The notes: generated by a model not told the origin, from the letters alone. Positions 8,238 through 17,073 are shown, numbered from the stretch's first letter. The stretch: 64,000 nt of DNA from Algoriphagus sp. AK58 (GCF_014324365.1 NZ_QEIG01000018.1:62001-126000), one strand, 5' to 3'. A program made the numbers and translations.

Positions 8238-11200
8238 ATGATCCATTATTTAAACCCTAAATGGCTATTTATTTTTGTCAGCTTACTTATTTTCTCTAGC
8301 TGCACCCCAGACAAAACCCTCGAACTCCGCAAAAACTCCAGTATTGCACTAGTCGGAAACAATCTTGGTTCCAGGATGATGGAATATGGCCTCTTCGAGA
8401 CCGAAATGCATCTCCGGTATCCAGACAGCACTTTGTTCATAAGGAACCTTTGCGATCCGGGAGACACTCCAGGCTTCCGTCCCCGATCGGCCTCCAAGGA
8501 TCCTTGGGCTTTTCCCGGTGCGGAGGAGTTTCAGGATGAATACGCCACTTATTCCGATTCTCAGGGATTTTTGGAAAAGCCTGACCAATGGCTGACACGA
8601 CTCAAGGCAGACATCGTGGTGGGATTTTTTGGATTCAATGAATCCTTTCAGGGAAAAGAAAAACTCCAAAACTTCAAAGATGAACTCGAGGCTTGGGTCA
8701 TTCACTCCAAAGCCCAACAGTACAACGGCAAATCCGCTCCTCAAGTAGCCCTGGTTTCGCCCATTGCTTTTGAAGATCTCAGCGATGTCAAAGATGTGCC
8801 GGATGGAAAAAAGGAAAACGAAATCCTGAAACTCTACACCGAAGCCATGGCCGAAGTAGCCAAAAAGCATGAGTTGGTTTTTGTCAATGCTTTTGAGCCA
8901 AGTCAAAAATGGTATGCAGACAGTGAGGAACCACTGACGATTGATGGCACTCAGCTGAATGAAGCCGGCTACGCCAAACTTGCCGAGTTACTTGCTGACA
9001 AGCTTTTTGGTAAAGCCGAACGAAAAGCCGAAGCAAACCGTGACCTCATTCACCAAGCCGTAATGGAGAAAAACTGGTTTTGGCACAATGACTATAAAAT
9101 CCCCAACGGTGTACACGTCTACGGCCGCCGATACGATCCTTTTGGCCCGGACAATTATCCCTTTGAGATCGAAAAAATCCGACAGATGACTGCCATACGG
9201 GATACGGCCATCTGGGAAGCCAACCTTGGAAAAGTAAAAGATCTAGCCGCCGCAGATGCCAAAACCCGCACCTTGCCGGAAGTGAAAACAAATTACAACC
9301 CCGAAGCCAATGGCAGCCTAGAATATAAATACGGAGAGGATGCGCTGAAAACCATCAAAGTACCCGAAGGATACAAAATCGAACTTTTCGCTTCAGAAAA
9401 GGAATTCCCAGACCTGGCCAACCCCGTCCAACTTTCCTTTGATAACAAGGGCCGTCTTTGGGTAGCCACGATGCCAAGCTATCCGCATTACAAACCAGGT
9501 GATCCTCGTCCTCAGGACAAATTGATCATTCTCGAAGATACTGATGGAGACGGAAAAGCCGACAAGCAAACCACCTTTGCCGATGACCTCCACATTCCTG
9601 TTGGATTTGAAATCGCCGCTGAGGGAGTCTATGTATCCCAAAGCCCAAATCTGATCCTTCTCGAAGACACCAATGGAGACGACAAGGCAGATAAAAAGAC
9701 AATCCTGCTTTCCGGTTTTGACGATCATGATACCCACCATGCCATTTCTGCCTTCACTACTGATGAAAGTGGGGCTATTTATATGGCCGAGGGTGTCTTT
9801 TTGCATACAAACGTAGAAACTTCTTATGGTCCTGTAAGAGGAACCAACGGAGGATTTTACCGCTACGAACCCAAACGCCACAAGCTGGAGCGGGTCAATC
9901 AGGTAAGTATTCCCAATCCTTGGGGGATCGCTTTTGATGACTGGGGGCAAAACTTCTATGCGGAAACCTCCGGTCCCAATGTCAACTGGATGCTTCCTGG
10001 TTCTACGCTGCCCCGATATGGTAATTCCAACTTCAAAGGACCGAATCTGATCGAAAAGGACCACATGGTGAGACCGACCTCAGGATTGGAATTTATTTCG
10101 AGCAGACATTTCCCGGATGACATCCAAGGCGATTTGATCATCAACAATACCATCGGCTTCTTGGGGACTAAGCAGCACCGTATGATCGAGGATACGGTAG
10201 GCTTTACCTCCAAATGGAGGCAGGATTTGATCGTTTCTTCAGACCGAAATTTCCGCCCGGTGGACATGGAAATCGCTCCGGATGGATCGCTCTACATCGT
10301 GGACTGGCACAATATCCTGATCGGACACATGCAGCACAATGCCCGTGATCCACTGCGAGACCATGTACATGGACGGATTTACCGATTGACCTATCCTTCC
10401 CGACCTTTGGTTACTCCAGCGAAAATCGACGGAGCAAGCATCCCCGAATTGTTGGAGAATTTGAAACTTCCTGAATACCGATCCAGATACCGCAGCCGAC
10501 GCGAACTGAGAGGCAGAGATGCTGCCGAGGTAAGCACTGCGGTGGAAAAGTGGGTAGCCGGATTGGACAAAAACGACCCGAGATACGAGCATCACCGACT
10601 CGAAGCGCTTTGGGTGACCTGGGGTGCAAACAAGGTAAATCAAAGCCTGCTGAAAGACTTGTTGAAATCAAGCGATTACCGAGTGCGGGCGGCTGCCACT
10701 CGGGTAGTCCGATATACGGGGCACCAAGTCAAGGATCAAGCAGAATTACTGATGGCCTCCGCCAAAGATCCACATGGAAGAGTACGTATGGAGGCCATCG
10801 CCGCGGCTTCTTGGCTGCCTAGAGAAATCGGCACGCCTATCTTGGCAGAAGCTGATAAGCAGGCTAAGGATGCTATTTGGATTCCTCGAACCCTGGAAAC
10901 TGCCGTCGCACACATCAATGGGCTGTCCGTACAACAGAAAAAAGAGGAAGATATCAAATCTTCATTGACGGGTTCGGATCGAGAACTGTTTGTCCTTGGT
11001 AAAGAAATCTATGCCCGAGAAGGCTTTTGTGGCACCTGTCATCAGATGGACGGAGGAGGCTTGACTGCTTCCCAATTCCCTCCACTGCGCGGGACTCCTT
11101 GGGTCACGGGAAGCCCTGAGCGATTGATCAAAGTAGTATTGAAAGGTCTTTTAGGCCCGATCGAAGTAGCTGGCAGGGAGTATCCCGGACAGGTACCGAT

Positions 11201-11390
11201 GACTCCGTACGAAGGCATGCTCAACGATACCGAAATAGCCGCCGTCTTGACCTATGTCAGGAATTCCTTTGGCAACCAAGCCTCACCTATTTCTCCAGAT
11301 TTAGTGAAAAAAGTGAGGGTTGAGGTCAAAGACAAAGAAGGCTTCTGGAACCCGGCGGAATTGCTGAAGATGCATCCAATGGAGAAATAG
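8238..11390 (+). CDS. Lipoprotein: SGNH-like domain, PVC-type dehydrogenase propeller, HEAT repeats and cytochrome c
   Basis: 1050 aa. Lipobox FSSC (Cys22). Residues about 34-255 resemble an SGNH hydrolase (IALVGNNLGSRMMEYGLFE, GFFGFNES, DGTQLNEAGYAKLAELL), but the block I position that usually carries GDS reads GNN, so esterase activity is doubtful. Residues about 370-720 form the membrane-bound dehydrogenase propeller (IKVPEGYKIELFASEKEFP, LSFDNKGRLWVATMPSYPH, DTDGDGKADK). HEAT-like helices follow (about 740-900), then cytochrome c with CGTCH at 931-935 and VPMTPY as likely distal Met. Same architecture class as the gene at 344 with an added N-terminal domain. Probably a surface or periplasmic oxidase feeding electrons to respiration. 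Confidence 0.8.
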   Translation: MIHYLNPKWLFIFVSLLIFSSCTPDKTLELRKNSSIALVGNNLGSRMMEYGLFETEMHLRYPDSTLFIRNLCDPGDTPGFRPRSASKDPWAFPGAEEFQDEYATYSDSQGFLEKPDQWLTRLKADIVVGFFGFNESFQGKEKLQNFKDELEAWVIHSKAQQYNGKSAPQVALVSPIAFEDLSDVKDVPDGKKENEILKLYTEAMAEVAKKHELVFVNAFEPSQKWYADSEEPLTIDGTQLNEAGYAKLAELLADKLFGKAERKAEANRDLIHQAVMEKNWFWHNDYKIPNGVHVYGRRYDPFGPDNYPFEIEKIRQMTAIRDTAIWEANLGKVKDLAAADAKTRTLPEVKTNYNPEANGSLEYKYGEDALKTIKVPEGYKIELFASEKEFPDLANPVQLSFDNKGRLWVATMPSYPHYKPGDPRPQDKLIILEDTDGDGKADKQTTFADDLHIPVGFEIAAEGVYVSQSPNLILLEDTNGDDKADKKTILLSGFDDHDTHHAISAFTTDESGAIYMAEGVFLHTNVETSYGPVRGTNGGFYRYEPKRHKLERVNQVSIPNPWGIAFDDWGQNFYAETSGPNVNWMLPGSTLPRYGNSNFKGPNLIEKDHMVRPTSGLEFISSRHFPDDIQGDLIINNTIGFLGTKQHRMIEDTVGFTSKWRQDLIVSSDRNFRPVDMEIAPDGSLYIVDWHNILIGHMQHNARDPLRDHVHGRIYRLTYPSRPLVTPAKIDGASIPELLENLKLPEYRSRYRSRRELRGRDAAEVSTAVEKWVAGLDKNDPRYEHHRLEALWVTWGANKVNQSLLKDLLKSSDYRVRAAATRVVRYTGHQVKDQAELLMASAKDPHGRVRMEAIAAASWLPREIGTPILAEADKQAKDAIWIPRTLETAVAHINGLSVQQKKEEDIKSSLTGSDRELFVLGKEIYAREGFCGTCHQMDGGGLTASQFPPLRGTPWVTGSPERLIKVVLKGLLGPIEVAGREYPGQVPMTPYEGMLNDTEIAAVLTYVRNSFGNQASPISPDLVKKVRVEVKDKEGFWNPAELLKMHPMEK

Positions 11391-11403
11391 GATTTCGGAT
11401 TTG

Positions 11404-11442
11404 TTCGAAATTCGATATTCGACGTTCGTTATTCGTTATTCG
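11404..11442. repeat. Heptad TTCGNNN tandem repeat
   Basis: TTCG recurs at 11404, 11411, 11418, 11425, 11432 and 11439, exactly seven bases apart, with variable three-base spacers (AAA, ATA, ACG, TTA, TTA). It lies just downstream of the gene ending at 11390. Shorter heptad runs with the same core occur at 32873-32883 and 32912-32922. The function is unknown. Confidence 0.7.
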
Positions 11443-11568
11443 TCTTTATTGAGTGATTGGTGGCATGGTTTTTTAGATCATTCCACCAATACTTGTTTTA
11501 GGGAACCCATTATAAATTCAGATTTGAGGTTCCTATTTCGGTCGTAAATCCAAAATCGTAAATCGTCA

Positions 11569-12681
11569 ATGAAAGCCCTCCTATCCCTACTGACCTTAAC
11601 ACTTCCTTTTCTTTCCTTTTCCCAATCCAAAAACCTCCGTTTCGAAAAGCAGCAAATCGCTTACGAAAGCTATGAGTCTGTGGGCATCATGGACGTAGAC
11701 AAAGATGGCCATCAGGACTTGGTATCCGGAAGTTATTGGTACAAAGGGCCAGGATTTTTGGATCGTCAGCTGATTGGTCAAGTGAAGCGATTTGGGGAAT
11801 ATTATGAGGACTTTTCTACCATTCCCATGGATGTGAATGGAGATGGGAACATGGACTTCATCACTGGGGGCTGGTTTGAGGGGAAACTGATCTGGAAAGA
11901 AAATCCCGGAAAAACTTCCGAGTGGAAAGAGCACTTGATCGCTGAAACCGGCAATATCGAAACGGTTCGTGCCTGGGATTTGGATGGAGATGGTACTCTG
12001 GAGATCGTGCCCAATACCCCGAGAAAGCCCTTGGCTTTTTACAAATGGGTCGGTCCAAACCAGTTTGAAAAATACGAAGTCTTCGAAACACAGGGCCATG
12101 GACTGGGCTTCGGGGACATCAACGGCGATGGTTGGGGGGATTTGGTCAGCAGCTATGGCTGGTATGAAGCACCAGCTGATTTGAGGTATGGGGAGTGGAC
12201 TTTTCACCCGACTTTTGAACTCGGAGATGTGAGTGTTCCTATCATCGTGACTGACCTGAATGGGGACGGAATGAATGACCTGATCCTAGGCAATGGGCAT
12301 AACTACGGACTTTTTTGGATGGAGCAAAAGCGGGATGAAGAAGGGAAAATCAGTTTTGTCAAACACGACATCGATCCATACCACGCCCAATACCACGTGA
12401 TGGAATGGATCGATCTGGACGGAGATGGACAAAACGAACTGATCACGGGCAAGCGCTACAGGGCACACAATGGAAAAGATCCGGGTGAATTGGATGATAT
12501 CGGATTGTATTATTTCAAATGGAACGGAAAGACTTTCTCCAAAAATGTGATCAGCTATGGTCCGTTTGGGGAGGGAAAAGGCACCGGGCTCTACTTTTCC
12601 ACCAGAGACCTAAATCGTGACGGAAAGATCGACATCGCCGTGGCAGGGAAAGATGGATTGGCGGTGTTTTTTCAGAGGTAA
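11569..12681 (+). CDS. Secreted FG-GAP/VCBS repeat protein
   Basis: 370 aa. Signal peptide MKALLSLLTLTLPFLSFSQS, then a seven-bladed propeller made of FG-GAP repeats with Ca-binding DxDxDG-type loops: DVDKDGHQD, DVNGDGNMD, DLDGDGTLE, DINGDGWGD, DLNGDGMND, DLDGDGQNE and DLNRDGKID. No enzymatic motif is visible. Such proteins are often found beside the dehydrogenase/cytochrome genes in Bacteroidota and Planctomycetota and may bind ligand or scaffold the complex. It follows the gene at 8238 on the same strand after 178 bases that include the heptad repeat. Confidence 0.85.
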   Translation: MKALLSLLTLTLPFLSFSQSKNLRFEKQQIAYESYESVGIMDVDKDGHQDLVSGSYWYKGPGFLDRQLIGQVKRFGEYYEDFSTIPMDVNGDGNMDFITGGWFEGKLIWKENPGKTSEWKEHLIAETGNIETVRAWDLDGDGTLEIVPNTPRKPLAFYKWVGPNQFEKYEVFETQGHGLGFGDINGDGWGDLVSSYGWYEAPADLRYGEWTFHPTFELGDVSVPIIVTDLNGDGMNDLILGNGHNYGLFWMEQKRDEEGKISFVKHDIDPYHAQYHVMEWIDLDGDGQNELITGKRYRAHNGKDPGELDDIGLYYFKWNGKTFSKNVISYGPFGEGKGTGLYFSTRDLNRDGKIDIAVAGKDGLAVFFQR

Positions 12682-12718
12682 GTCTTTGTATTCAAAGAAA
12701 TTACAACGAACCTATGAT

Positions 12719-12755
12719 TTTGTACGTCCAAAAAATTATATATTTACACGTACAA
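12719..12755 (+). promoter_or_regulatory. Toxin-antitoxin promoter with inverted-repeat operator
   Basis: TTGTACGT (12720-12727) and ACGTACAA (12748-12755) form a perfect 8-base inverted repeat with a 20-base spacer. A Bacteroidota-like -33 element TTTG (12719-12722) and a -7-like TATATTTA (12739-12746, consensus TAnnTTTG) lie inside it. The start codon of the antitoxin is 11 bases downstream. The layout fits autorepression by the antitoxin/toxin complex. Confidence 0.5.
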
Positions 12756-12765
12756 TTAAAAAATC

Positions 12766-13017
12766 ATGGATACCAAGCTCACCCTTAAACTGGATAAAAG
12801 TGTTATCGAAAAGGCAAAAGCCTATGCATCTGATCAGCAGGTGAGCCTTTCAAAATTGGTTGAAAATTATCTAAACTCACTCACCTCCAAATCCACAGAA
12901 AAAGACGAAATCTCCATTACCCCATTTGTGAAAAGTCTTACTGATGGAAATACCATTCCTGCAGATTACGATTACAAGAAGGATTACCAAGATTATCTGG
13001 AGGAAAAATACCGATGA
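12766..13017 (+). CDS. DUF6364 family antitoxin
   Basis: 83 aa. The opening MDTKLTLKLDKSVIEKAKAYA followed by SLSKLVENYLNSL matches the ribbon-helix-helix-like DUF6364 family of antitoxins paired with PIN toxins. The N-terminal strand and two helices would bind DNA as a dimer, and the acidic C-terminal tail (DYDYKKDYQDYLEEKYR) would wrap the toxin. The stop overlaps the toxin start (ATGA, 13014-13017), so the two are translated together. Confidence 0.85.
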   Translation: MDTKLTLKLDKSVIEKAKAYASDQQVSLSKLVENYLNSLTSKSTEKDEISITPFVKSLTDGNTIPADYDYKKDYQDYLEEKYR

Positions 13018-13430
13018 GGAAAATCTTTTTGGATACGAATGTCATCTTGGATCTTCTGGCTGAAAGACATCCCTTCTATGAGCCAATCGCCAAAATCGTA
13101 TCCTTGGCTGACCGGAAGGAGATTTCCGTATTTACCTCCCCTATTTCCTTCACTACGGCTGAGTATGTTTTATCAAAATTTGAAACAAAAGAATCAGCCC
13201 TACTCAAGCTTCAAAAGTTCTCCATTCTTTGCCAAGTGGCAGAAGCCAACCAGGAAACGATAGACAAGAGTCTCTTTTCACTTTTCAGTGATTTTGAAGA
13301 TGCCGTCCAATATTTCTGTGCGCTTCAGTCAAATTGCAATCTGATCCTGACCAGAAATAAGATGGACTTTAAAAACTCAGCAATTCCAATTTTTACAGCG
13401 CCTGAATTCTTGGCAAGTATAGGCAGCTGA
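13014..13430 (+). CDS. PIN-domain (VapC-like) toxin ribonuclease
   Basis: 138 aa. The PIN core is complete: first catalytic Asp in IFLDTNVILDLL, an acidic residue in FTTAEYVLSKF, and the third acidic pair in DFEDAVQYFCALQSNCNLILTRNKMDF. VapC-type toxins cleave tRNA or rRNA with Mg2+, and the target here is unknown. It forms a type II module with the preceding antitoxin by a 4-base overlap. Expression is probably autoregulated from the inverted repeat at 12720-12755. Confidence 0.88.
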   Translation: MRKIFLDTNVILDLLAERHPFYEPIAKIVSLADRKEISVFTSPISFTTAEYVLSKFETKESALLKLQKFSILCQVAEANQETIDKSLFSLFSDFEDAVQYFCALQSNCNLILTRNKMDFKNSAIPIFTAPEFLASIGS

Positions 13431-13672
13431 AATGGATCCCGCATTTTTAACATTGAACGACACACCCTATTTACTTTTCCACATCAGATTACATCACAAA
13501 TTCTGATGATTCTTAGACCTTTCTTGCCAAAAAGACGAATTGAAATCCTTAGTAATCCGTTTGATTTTCTTAAGTTCAATATTCAATTATTCCTCACCTT
13601 TAAATGTAGAAAATCCCTTCTCGGATTTTTTGTAACATCTCCAATAAACGATTTCCCAAGAACCACACGCTT
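13431..13672. other. Gene-free gap with a 17-base repeat element
   Basis: AT-rich intergenic stretch upstream of the aldose dehydrogenase. It contains GTTTGATTTTCTTAAGT at 13559-13575, repeated identically at 15126-15142 on the other side of the gene. Nothing else was recognised. Confidence 0.5.
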
Positions 13673-15094
13673 ATGAAAATCTCCGGACTTGCACTTCTGC
13701 TAACCAGTTGGAGCTTGGTGGCGCTTTCTGCTTCTGCTCAAAATGGAGAAAAGGTTTACAAAATGTATTGTACGGGTTGCCATGGCGCTGACCTAAAAGG
13801 AACCCCGGCTGGCACTTCGCTTTTGGCGGAAAACTTAAAGTATGGGAATAATCCTGCCGATATCAGCCAAAGTATCAGCAATGGAATTCCTAATACGACC
13901 ATGATCAAATGGAGTAATGCATTGCCTACCCACGAAATCGGAGAGCTAACCGACTACATTTTGGGAGTTAGAAAAAGCCAACCTACCCAAGAAAAATCCA
14001 CCGAAACGCTGACCTTCAGCACCCAGGATTACACACTCAAGGTAGAAAAACTCGTCACCGAGGGATTGGTTTTCCCTTGGGGGATCGAGTTTGTCGATGC
14101 GCATCGGTCCTTGATTTCCGGCAACAAAGGCGAACTGTACTGGGTAGTCGATGGAAAACTCGATCCCAAACGGGTAACCGGACTTCCTTTCATTTACGGA
14201 ACCGACTTGGTGGGAGGAATGATGGATTTGGCTTTGGACCCGAAGTATTCGGAAAACGGCTGGATCTATTTTGCCTTTTCACACAATCCCAAAAACACAG
14301 CCGATAAGACCTCTCCAGCCATGACCAAAGTGGTCCGAGGTAAAATCAAAGATTACCAATGGGTGGAAGAAGAGACACTTTTCCAAGCCCCGGATTCCTT
14401 TTTGGTGGTAGGAGGAACGCGATGGGGAAGCCGCCTTTTGTTTGACAAGGAAGGTTACCTGTATTTCACCACGGGAGACATGCAGCAAAGCATTGCAGAG
14501 GGGATCAATCCTCAGTTGCCTTCCCGGGCAGAAGGAAAAATATTCCGGATCTACCCTGACGGAAGCATCCCAACCGACAATCCCTTCTACGAAAAAGAAG
14601 GAACCCTGCAGGGAATCTATGCAGTAGGCACACGGAATGTCCAAGGCCTGGCCCAGCATCCGGTGACCGGCAAAATCTACTTCACTGATCACGGTCCAAA
14701 AGGTGGAGATGAGGTAAACTTGCTGAAAAATGGCGGTAATTATGGATGGCCTGTAATTACATACGGTGTCAATTACGATGACAGCCGCATCACAAGTCTT
14801 ACAGCCAAAGAAGGCATGGAGCAGCCCATCACGTACTATGATCCCTCTATTGCCATCTGCGCAGCTGAATTCGTGACCGGGGATCTTTTCACCAAATGGA
14901 AAAATCAACTCCTGATCACCGCTCTCAAAGATCAGGAAATCCGAAGATTGGTGATCGAAGGAGACAAATTGATCAGTCAGGAAGTGATCCTGAAAGGAAT
15001 GGGCCGGGTACGGGACGTCAAAATTGGCCCCGACGGAGCGCTTTACGTACTCACCAACGCACCGGATGCCTTGCTGAGGATCACTCCACAATGA
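13673..15094 (+). CDS. Cytochrome c-fused PQQ-dependent aldose sugar dehydrogenase
   Basis: 473 aa. Signal peptide (cleavage after LSASA), then a small class I cytochrome c (CTGCH at 33-37, probable Met ligand in NTTMIKWSNALP), then from about residue 120 the six-bladed soluble aldose dehydrogenase propeller (YliI/GDH-B type): FPWGIEFVD, GGMMDLALDPKYSENGWIYF, GNVQGLAQHP-like RNVQGLAQHP, and the signature DHGPKGGDEVNLLKNGGNYGWP. The enzyme oxidises aldoses in the periplasm and here can pass electrons directly to its own haem. The two halves are in the reverse order from the fusions at 344 and 8238, so it evolved separately. Confidence 0.9.
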   Translation: MKISGLALLLTSWSLVALSASAQNGEKVYKMYCTGCHGADLKGTPAGTSLLAENLKYGNNPADISQSISNGIPNTTMIKWSNALPTHEIGELTDYILGVRKSQPTQEKSTETLTFSTQDYTLKVEKLVTEGLVFPWGIEFVDAHRSLISGNKGELYWVVDGKLDPKRVTGLPFIYGTDLVGGMMDLALDPKYSENGWIYFAFSHNPKNTADKTSPAMTKVVRGKIKDYQWVEEETLFQAPDSFLVVGGTRWGSRLLFDKEGYLYFTTGDMQQSIAEGINPQLPSRAEGKIFRIYPDGSIPTDNPFYEKEGTLQGIYAVGTRNVQGLAQHPVTGKIYFTDHGPKGGDEVNLLKNGGNYGWPVITYGVNYDDSRITSLTAKEGMEQPITYYDPSIAICAAEFVTGDLFTKWKNQLLITALKDQEIRRLVIEGDKLISQEVILKGMGRVRDVKIGPDGALYVLTNAPDALLRITPQ

Positions 15095-15245
15095 GCTAAT
15101 TCCAACATCAATCCAAGAACAAACTGTTTGATTTTCTTAAGTCTTGATTTGATTTGAGTTACGAAGCAGAGCGGGATACTGTCGAATTTTGAACCCTGAT
15201 TCTCTTGCAGAAAAAACTGGTTTCCATTTAAACTCAATTGCCTTT

Positions 15246-15809
15246 ATGACCCTAGCTGAAGCCTACGCCCGATTCAATTCCGGAGAAGTCATCCCTCCAA
15301 ATGACCCAGCTTTCTCTGTCGTACTTCCTATCGTGGGAGAAACCCTGCGACTGATCGGAAAACTTAATGCCAGCGGAGATATCGGTGAAGCAAGGCAAAT
15401 TCTCAGTCAGATTCTGAATCAGGAAGTACATGAAAGCACTACAATTTTCCCTCCATTCACTACCAATTTTGGGAGGTTTACAACGATCGGCATAAACGTT
15501 TTCATCAATCACGGCTGTTCCTTCCTGGACTTAGGCGGAATCACCATCGAGGATAATGTGCTCATCGGTCCCCAGGTCAAACTCGTGACCGAAAATCATC
15601 CCCTTGATCCTGCCACTCGAAAAGGCCTGATTTCCAAACCCATCGTAATAAAGCAAAATGCCTGGATCGGTGCGGGTGCAACAATTCTGCCCGGCGTAAC
15701 CATAGGCGAAAATTCCGTAGTAGCCGCCGGAGCAGTTGTTTCCAAAGATGTGCCCGACAATACTGTTGTTGGAGGTATTCCAGCCAAATTCCTGAAGAAT
15801 ATTGATTGA
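15246..15809 (+). CDS. Hexapeptide-repeat sugar O-acetyltransferase
   Basis: 187 aa. The ATG at 15246 was chosen because translation upstream of it would need a TTG and would add an unusual 19-residue tail. Left-handed beta-helix of the maltose acetyltransferase/NodL class: IFPPFTTNFGRFTTIGINVFINHGC, ITIEDNVLIGPQVKLVTENHP (catalytic His in ENHP), KQNAWIGAGATILPGVTIGENSVVAAGAVVSKDVPDN split over the last coils. It transfers acetyl from acetyl-CoA to a sugar or similar hydroxyl. It is 151 bases after the dehydrogenase, preceded by the 17-base repeat. Confidence 0.85.
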   Translation: MTLAEAYARFNSGEVIPPNDPAFSVVLPIVGETLRLIGKLNASGDIGEARQILSQILNQEVHESTTIFPPFTTNFGRFTTIGINVFINHGCSFLDLGGITIEDNVLIGPQVKLVTENHPLDPATRKGLISKPIVIKQNAWIGAGATILPGVTIGENSVVAAGAVVSKDVPDNTVVGGIPAKFLKNID

Positions 15810-15942
15810 CCAAAATTGAAGCCGGCATTAACAACAGCTTTCAATGCGTAATTGATTCGATTATGTTTTTTAGCTCCATCTAATTTTATTGGAAGAAATG
15901 AGATTATCGATTTCATAACCTAAGTAAAACTAAAGCAAATAG

Positions 15943-16668
15943 ATGGCTCGAATATTCATTACTGGTTCTTCTGATGGCTTGGGCAAATTGGCCGCAGAAA
16001 AATTAATTCAGGAAAGGCATCAGGTTGTTTTGCACGCCCGAAATACCGAGCGTGCAAAAATGCTGGAAAACCAATTTCCAAATGCCAAGGCGATTTTAGT
16101 CGGGGACTTATCCAATCTGGAAGAGACTAAAAAAATGGCTCAGGAAGCAAACCAACTCGGAAAATTCGATGCTGTCATTCACAACGCCGGAGTTCTTCAT
16201 GAAGATTCCGACACTATTTTCCGTGTGAACGTCCTCGCACCTTTTGTGCTGACTGCCTTGATGGAAAAACCGGAACGACTTATTTACCTCAGTTCGAATA
16301 TGCACATGGGAGGTCAAGCCTTTTCAAAAAAGGAAGAGTTGGAACAAACCACGTACTCCGACTCCAAGCTGATGGTCACCGCATTGACTGCTGCATTTTC
16401 CAGACTTTTCCCGGATGTTCGCTCCAATGCCGTAGACCCGGGCTGGGTACCTACTAAAATGGGAGGCAAAAACGCTCCAGATGATCTCCAAAAAGGCGTG
16501 GAAACCCAGATTTGGTTGGCAACCAGTGAAGAAGAGGAAGCCAAGGTTTCCGGAAAATACTTCCGGCATCAGGAGGTAAAAAGCCCACATCCAGCCGTAT
16601 GGGATGAGGGTTATCAAAATCGTTTGATTCAATGGTGTGAGGAAAATTCTGGGGTAAAACTTTTGTAG
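15943..16668 (+). CDS. Short-chain dehydrogenase/reductase
   Basis: 241 aa, standard SDR length. Cofactor loop TGSSDGLG (residues 7-14), HARN at the end of strand 2 (suggesting NADP preference by Arg), HNAGVL, Ser in IYLSSNMH, and the catalytic pair in TYSDSKL (YxxxK). A C-terminal substrate cap follows. The cytoplasmic substrate is unknown. It is a single gene, 133 bases after the acetyltransferase. Confidence 0.9.
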   Translation: MARIFITGSSDGLGKLAAEKLIQERHQVVLHARNTERAKMLENQFPNAKAILVGDLSNLEETKKMAQEANQLGKFDAVIHNAGVLHEDSDTIFRVNVLAPFVLTALMEKPERLIYLSSNMHMGGQAFSKKEELEQTTYSDSKLMVTALTAAFSRLFPDVRSNAVDPGWVPTKMGGKNAPDDLQKGVETQIWLATSEEEEAKVSGKYFRHQEVKSPHPAVWDEGYQNRLIQWCEENSGVKLL

Positions 16669-16815
16669 AAAACGACCATTCCTTCCACTAGTCCGATTTC
16701 ACAGCTTTAAAACCCATTCGCTCAAAGGCGGAATGAACTCGATAAGTTTGGAGGATGGATGGAAGCCAGCCAAGTTTTGAAAACCTGGAAGGTTTAAAAT
16801 CAGGTCCACAGACCC

Positions 16816-16848
16816 AAAGCAGATTGGCATTTCCTGCTCTGCTTTTTT
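16816..16848 (+). terminator. Weak hairpin terminator
   Basis: Stem AAAGCAG (16816-16822) pairs with CTGCTTT (16839-16845) across a 16-base loop and runs into six Ts. It is about 150 bases after the SDR gene, so its link to that transcript is uncertain. Confidence 0.35.
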
Positions 16849-16988
16849 AGGGGCAAAACACTAAAGGAAGTTTCATTGAACCCAATCGACTTTATTCATT
16901 CGCATTGAAAGACTTCTTTCATTAGAAATGAAAGACTAGGAATACCGCATAGAATACACTATCAGATTCCCAGGCAAAGAATTCCCCA

Positions 16989-17057
16989 TTTTGAAAAATA
17001 TTTTTTTTCAATACTTATTTATTGTTTTTCAATAAATTTTTACTGACTTTTGAAAAA
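16989..17057. repeat. TTTTTCAATA direct and inverted repeats upstream of the DUF2975 cluster
   Basis: TTTTTCAATA occurs at 17004-17013 and 17025-17034, 21 bases apart (two helical turns). TTTTGAAAAA, one mismatch from its reverse complement, occurs at 16989-16998 and 17048-17057. The spacing and position just before the first gene of the operon suggest an operator, possibly for the YozG-like regulator at its end. The AT-richness makes chance similarity possible. Confidence 0.4.
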
Positions 17058-17073
17058 TCAAATCCATACCTCT

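Larger units (their letters stand above)
16669..17073. other. Gene-free gap with hairpins and A/T-rich repeats
   Basis: 405 bases without a supported gene. It has a short hairpin AAACCTGGAAGGTTT at 16781-16795, a possible terminator with stem AAAGCAG/CTGCTTT at 16816-16845 followed by Ts, and near the downstream gene a set of TTTTTCAATA-type repeats (16989-17057). The last are described separately. Confidence 0.5.

Noticed and set aside
8349..10643. Long antisense frames across the SGNH/dehydrogenase gene
   Set aside because: They overlap a clear protein on the other strand and have no family features.
15189..15245. TTG start for the acetyltransferase
   Set aside because: The extra 19 residues are not typical of the family and an ATG at 15246 is available.
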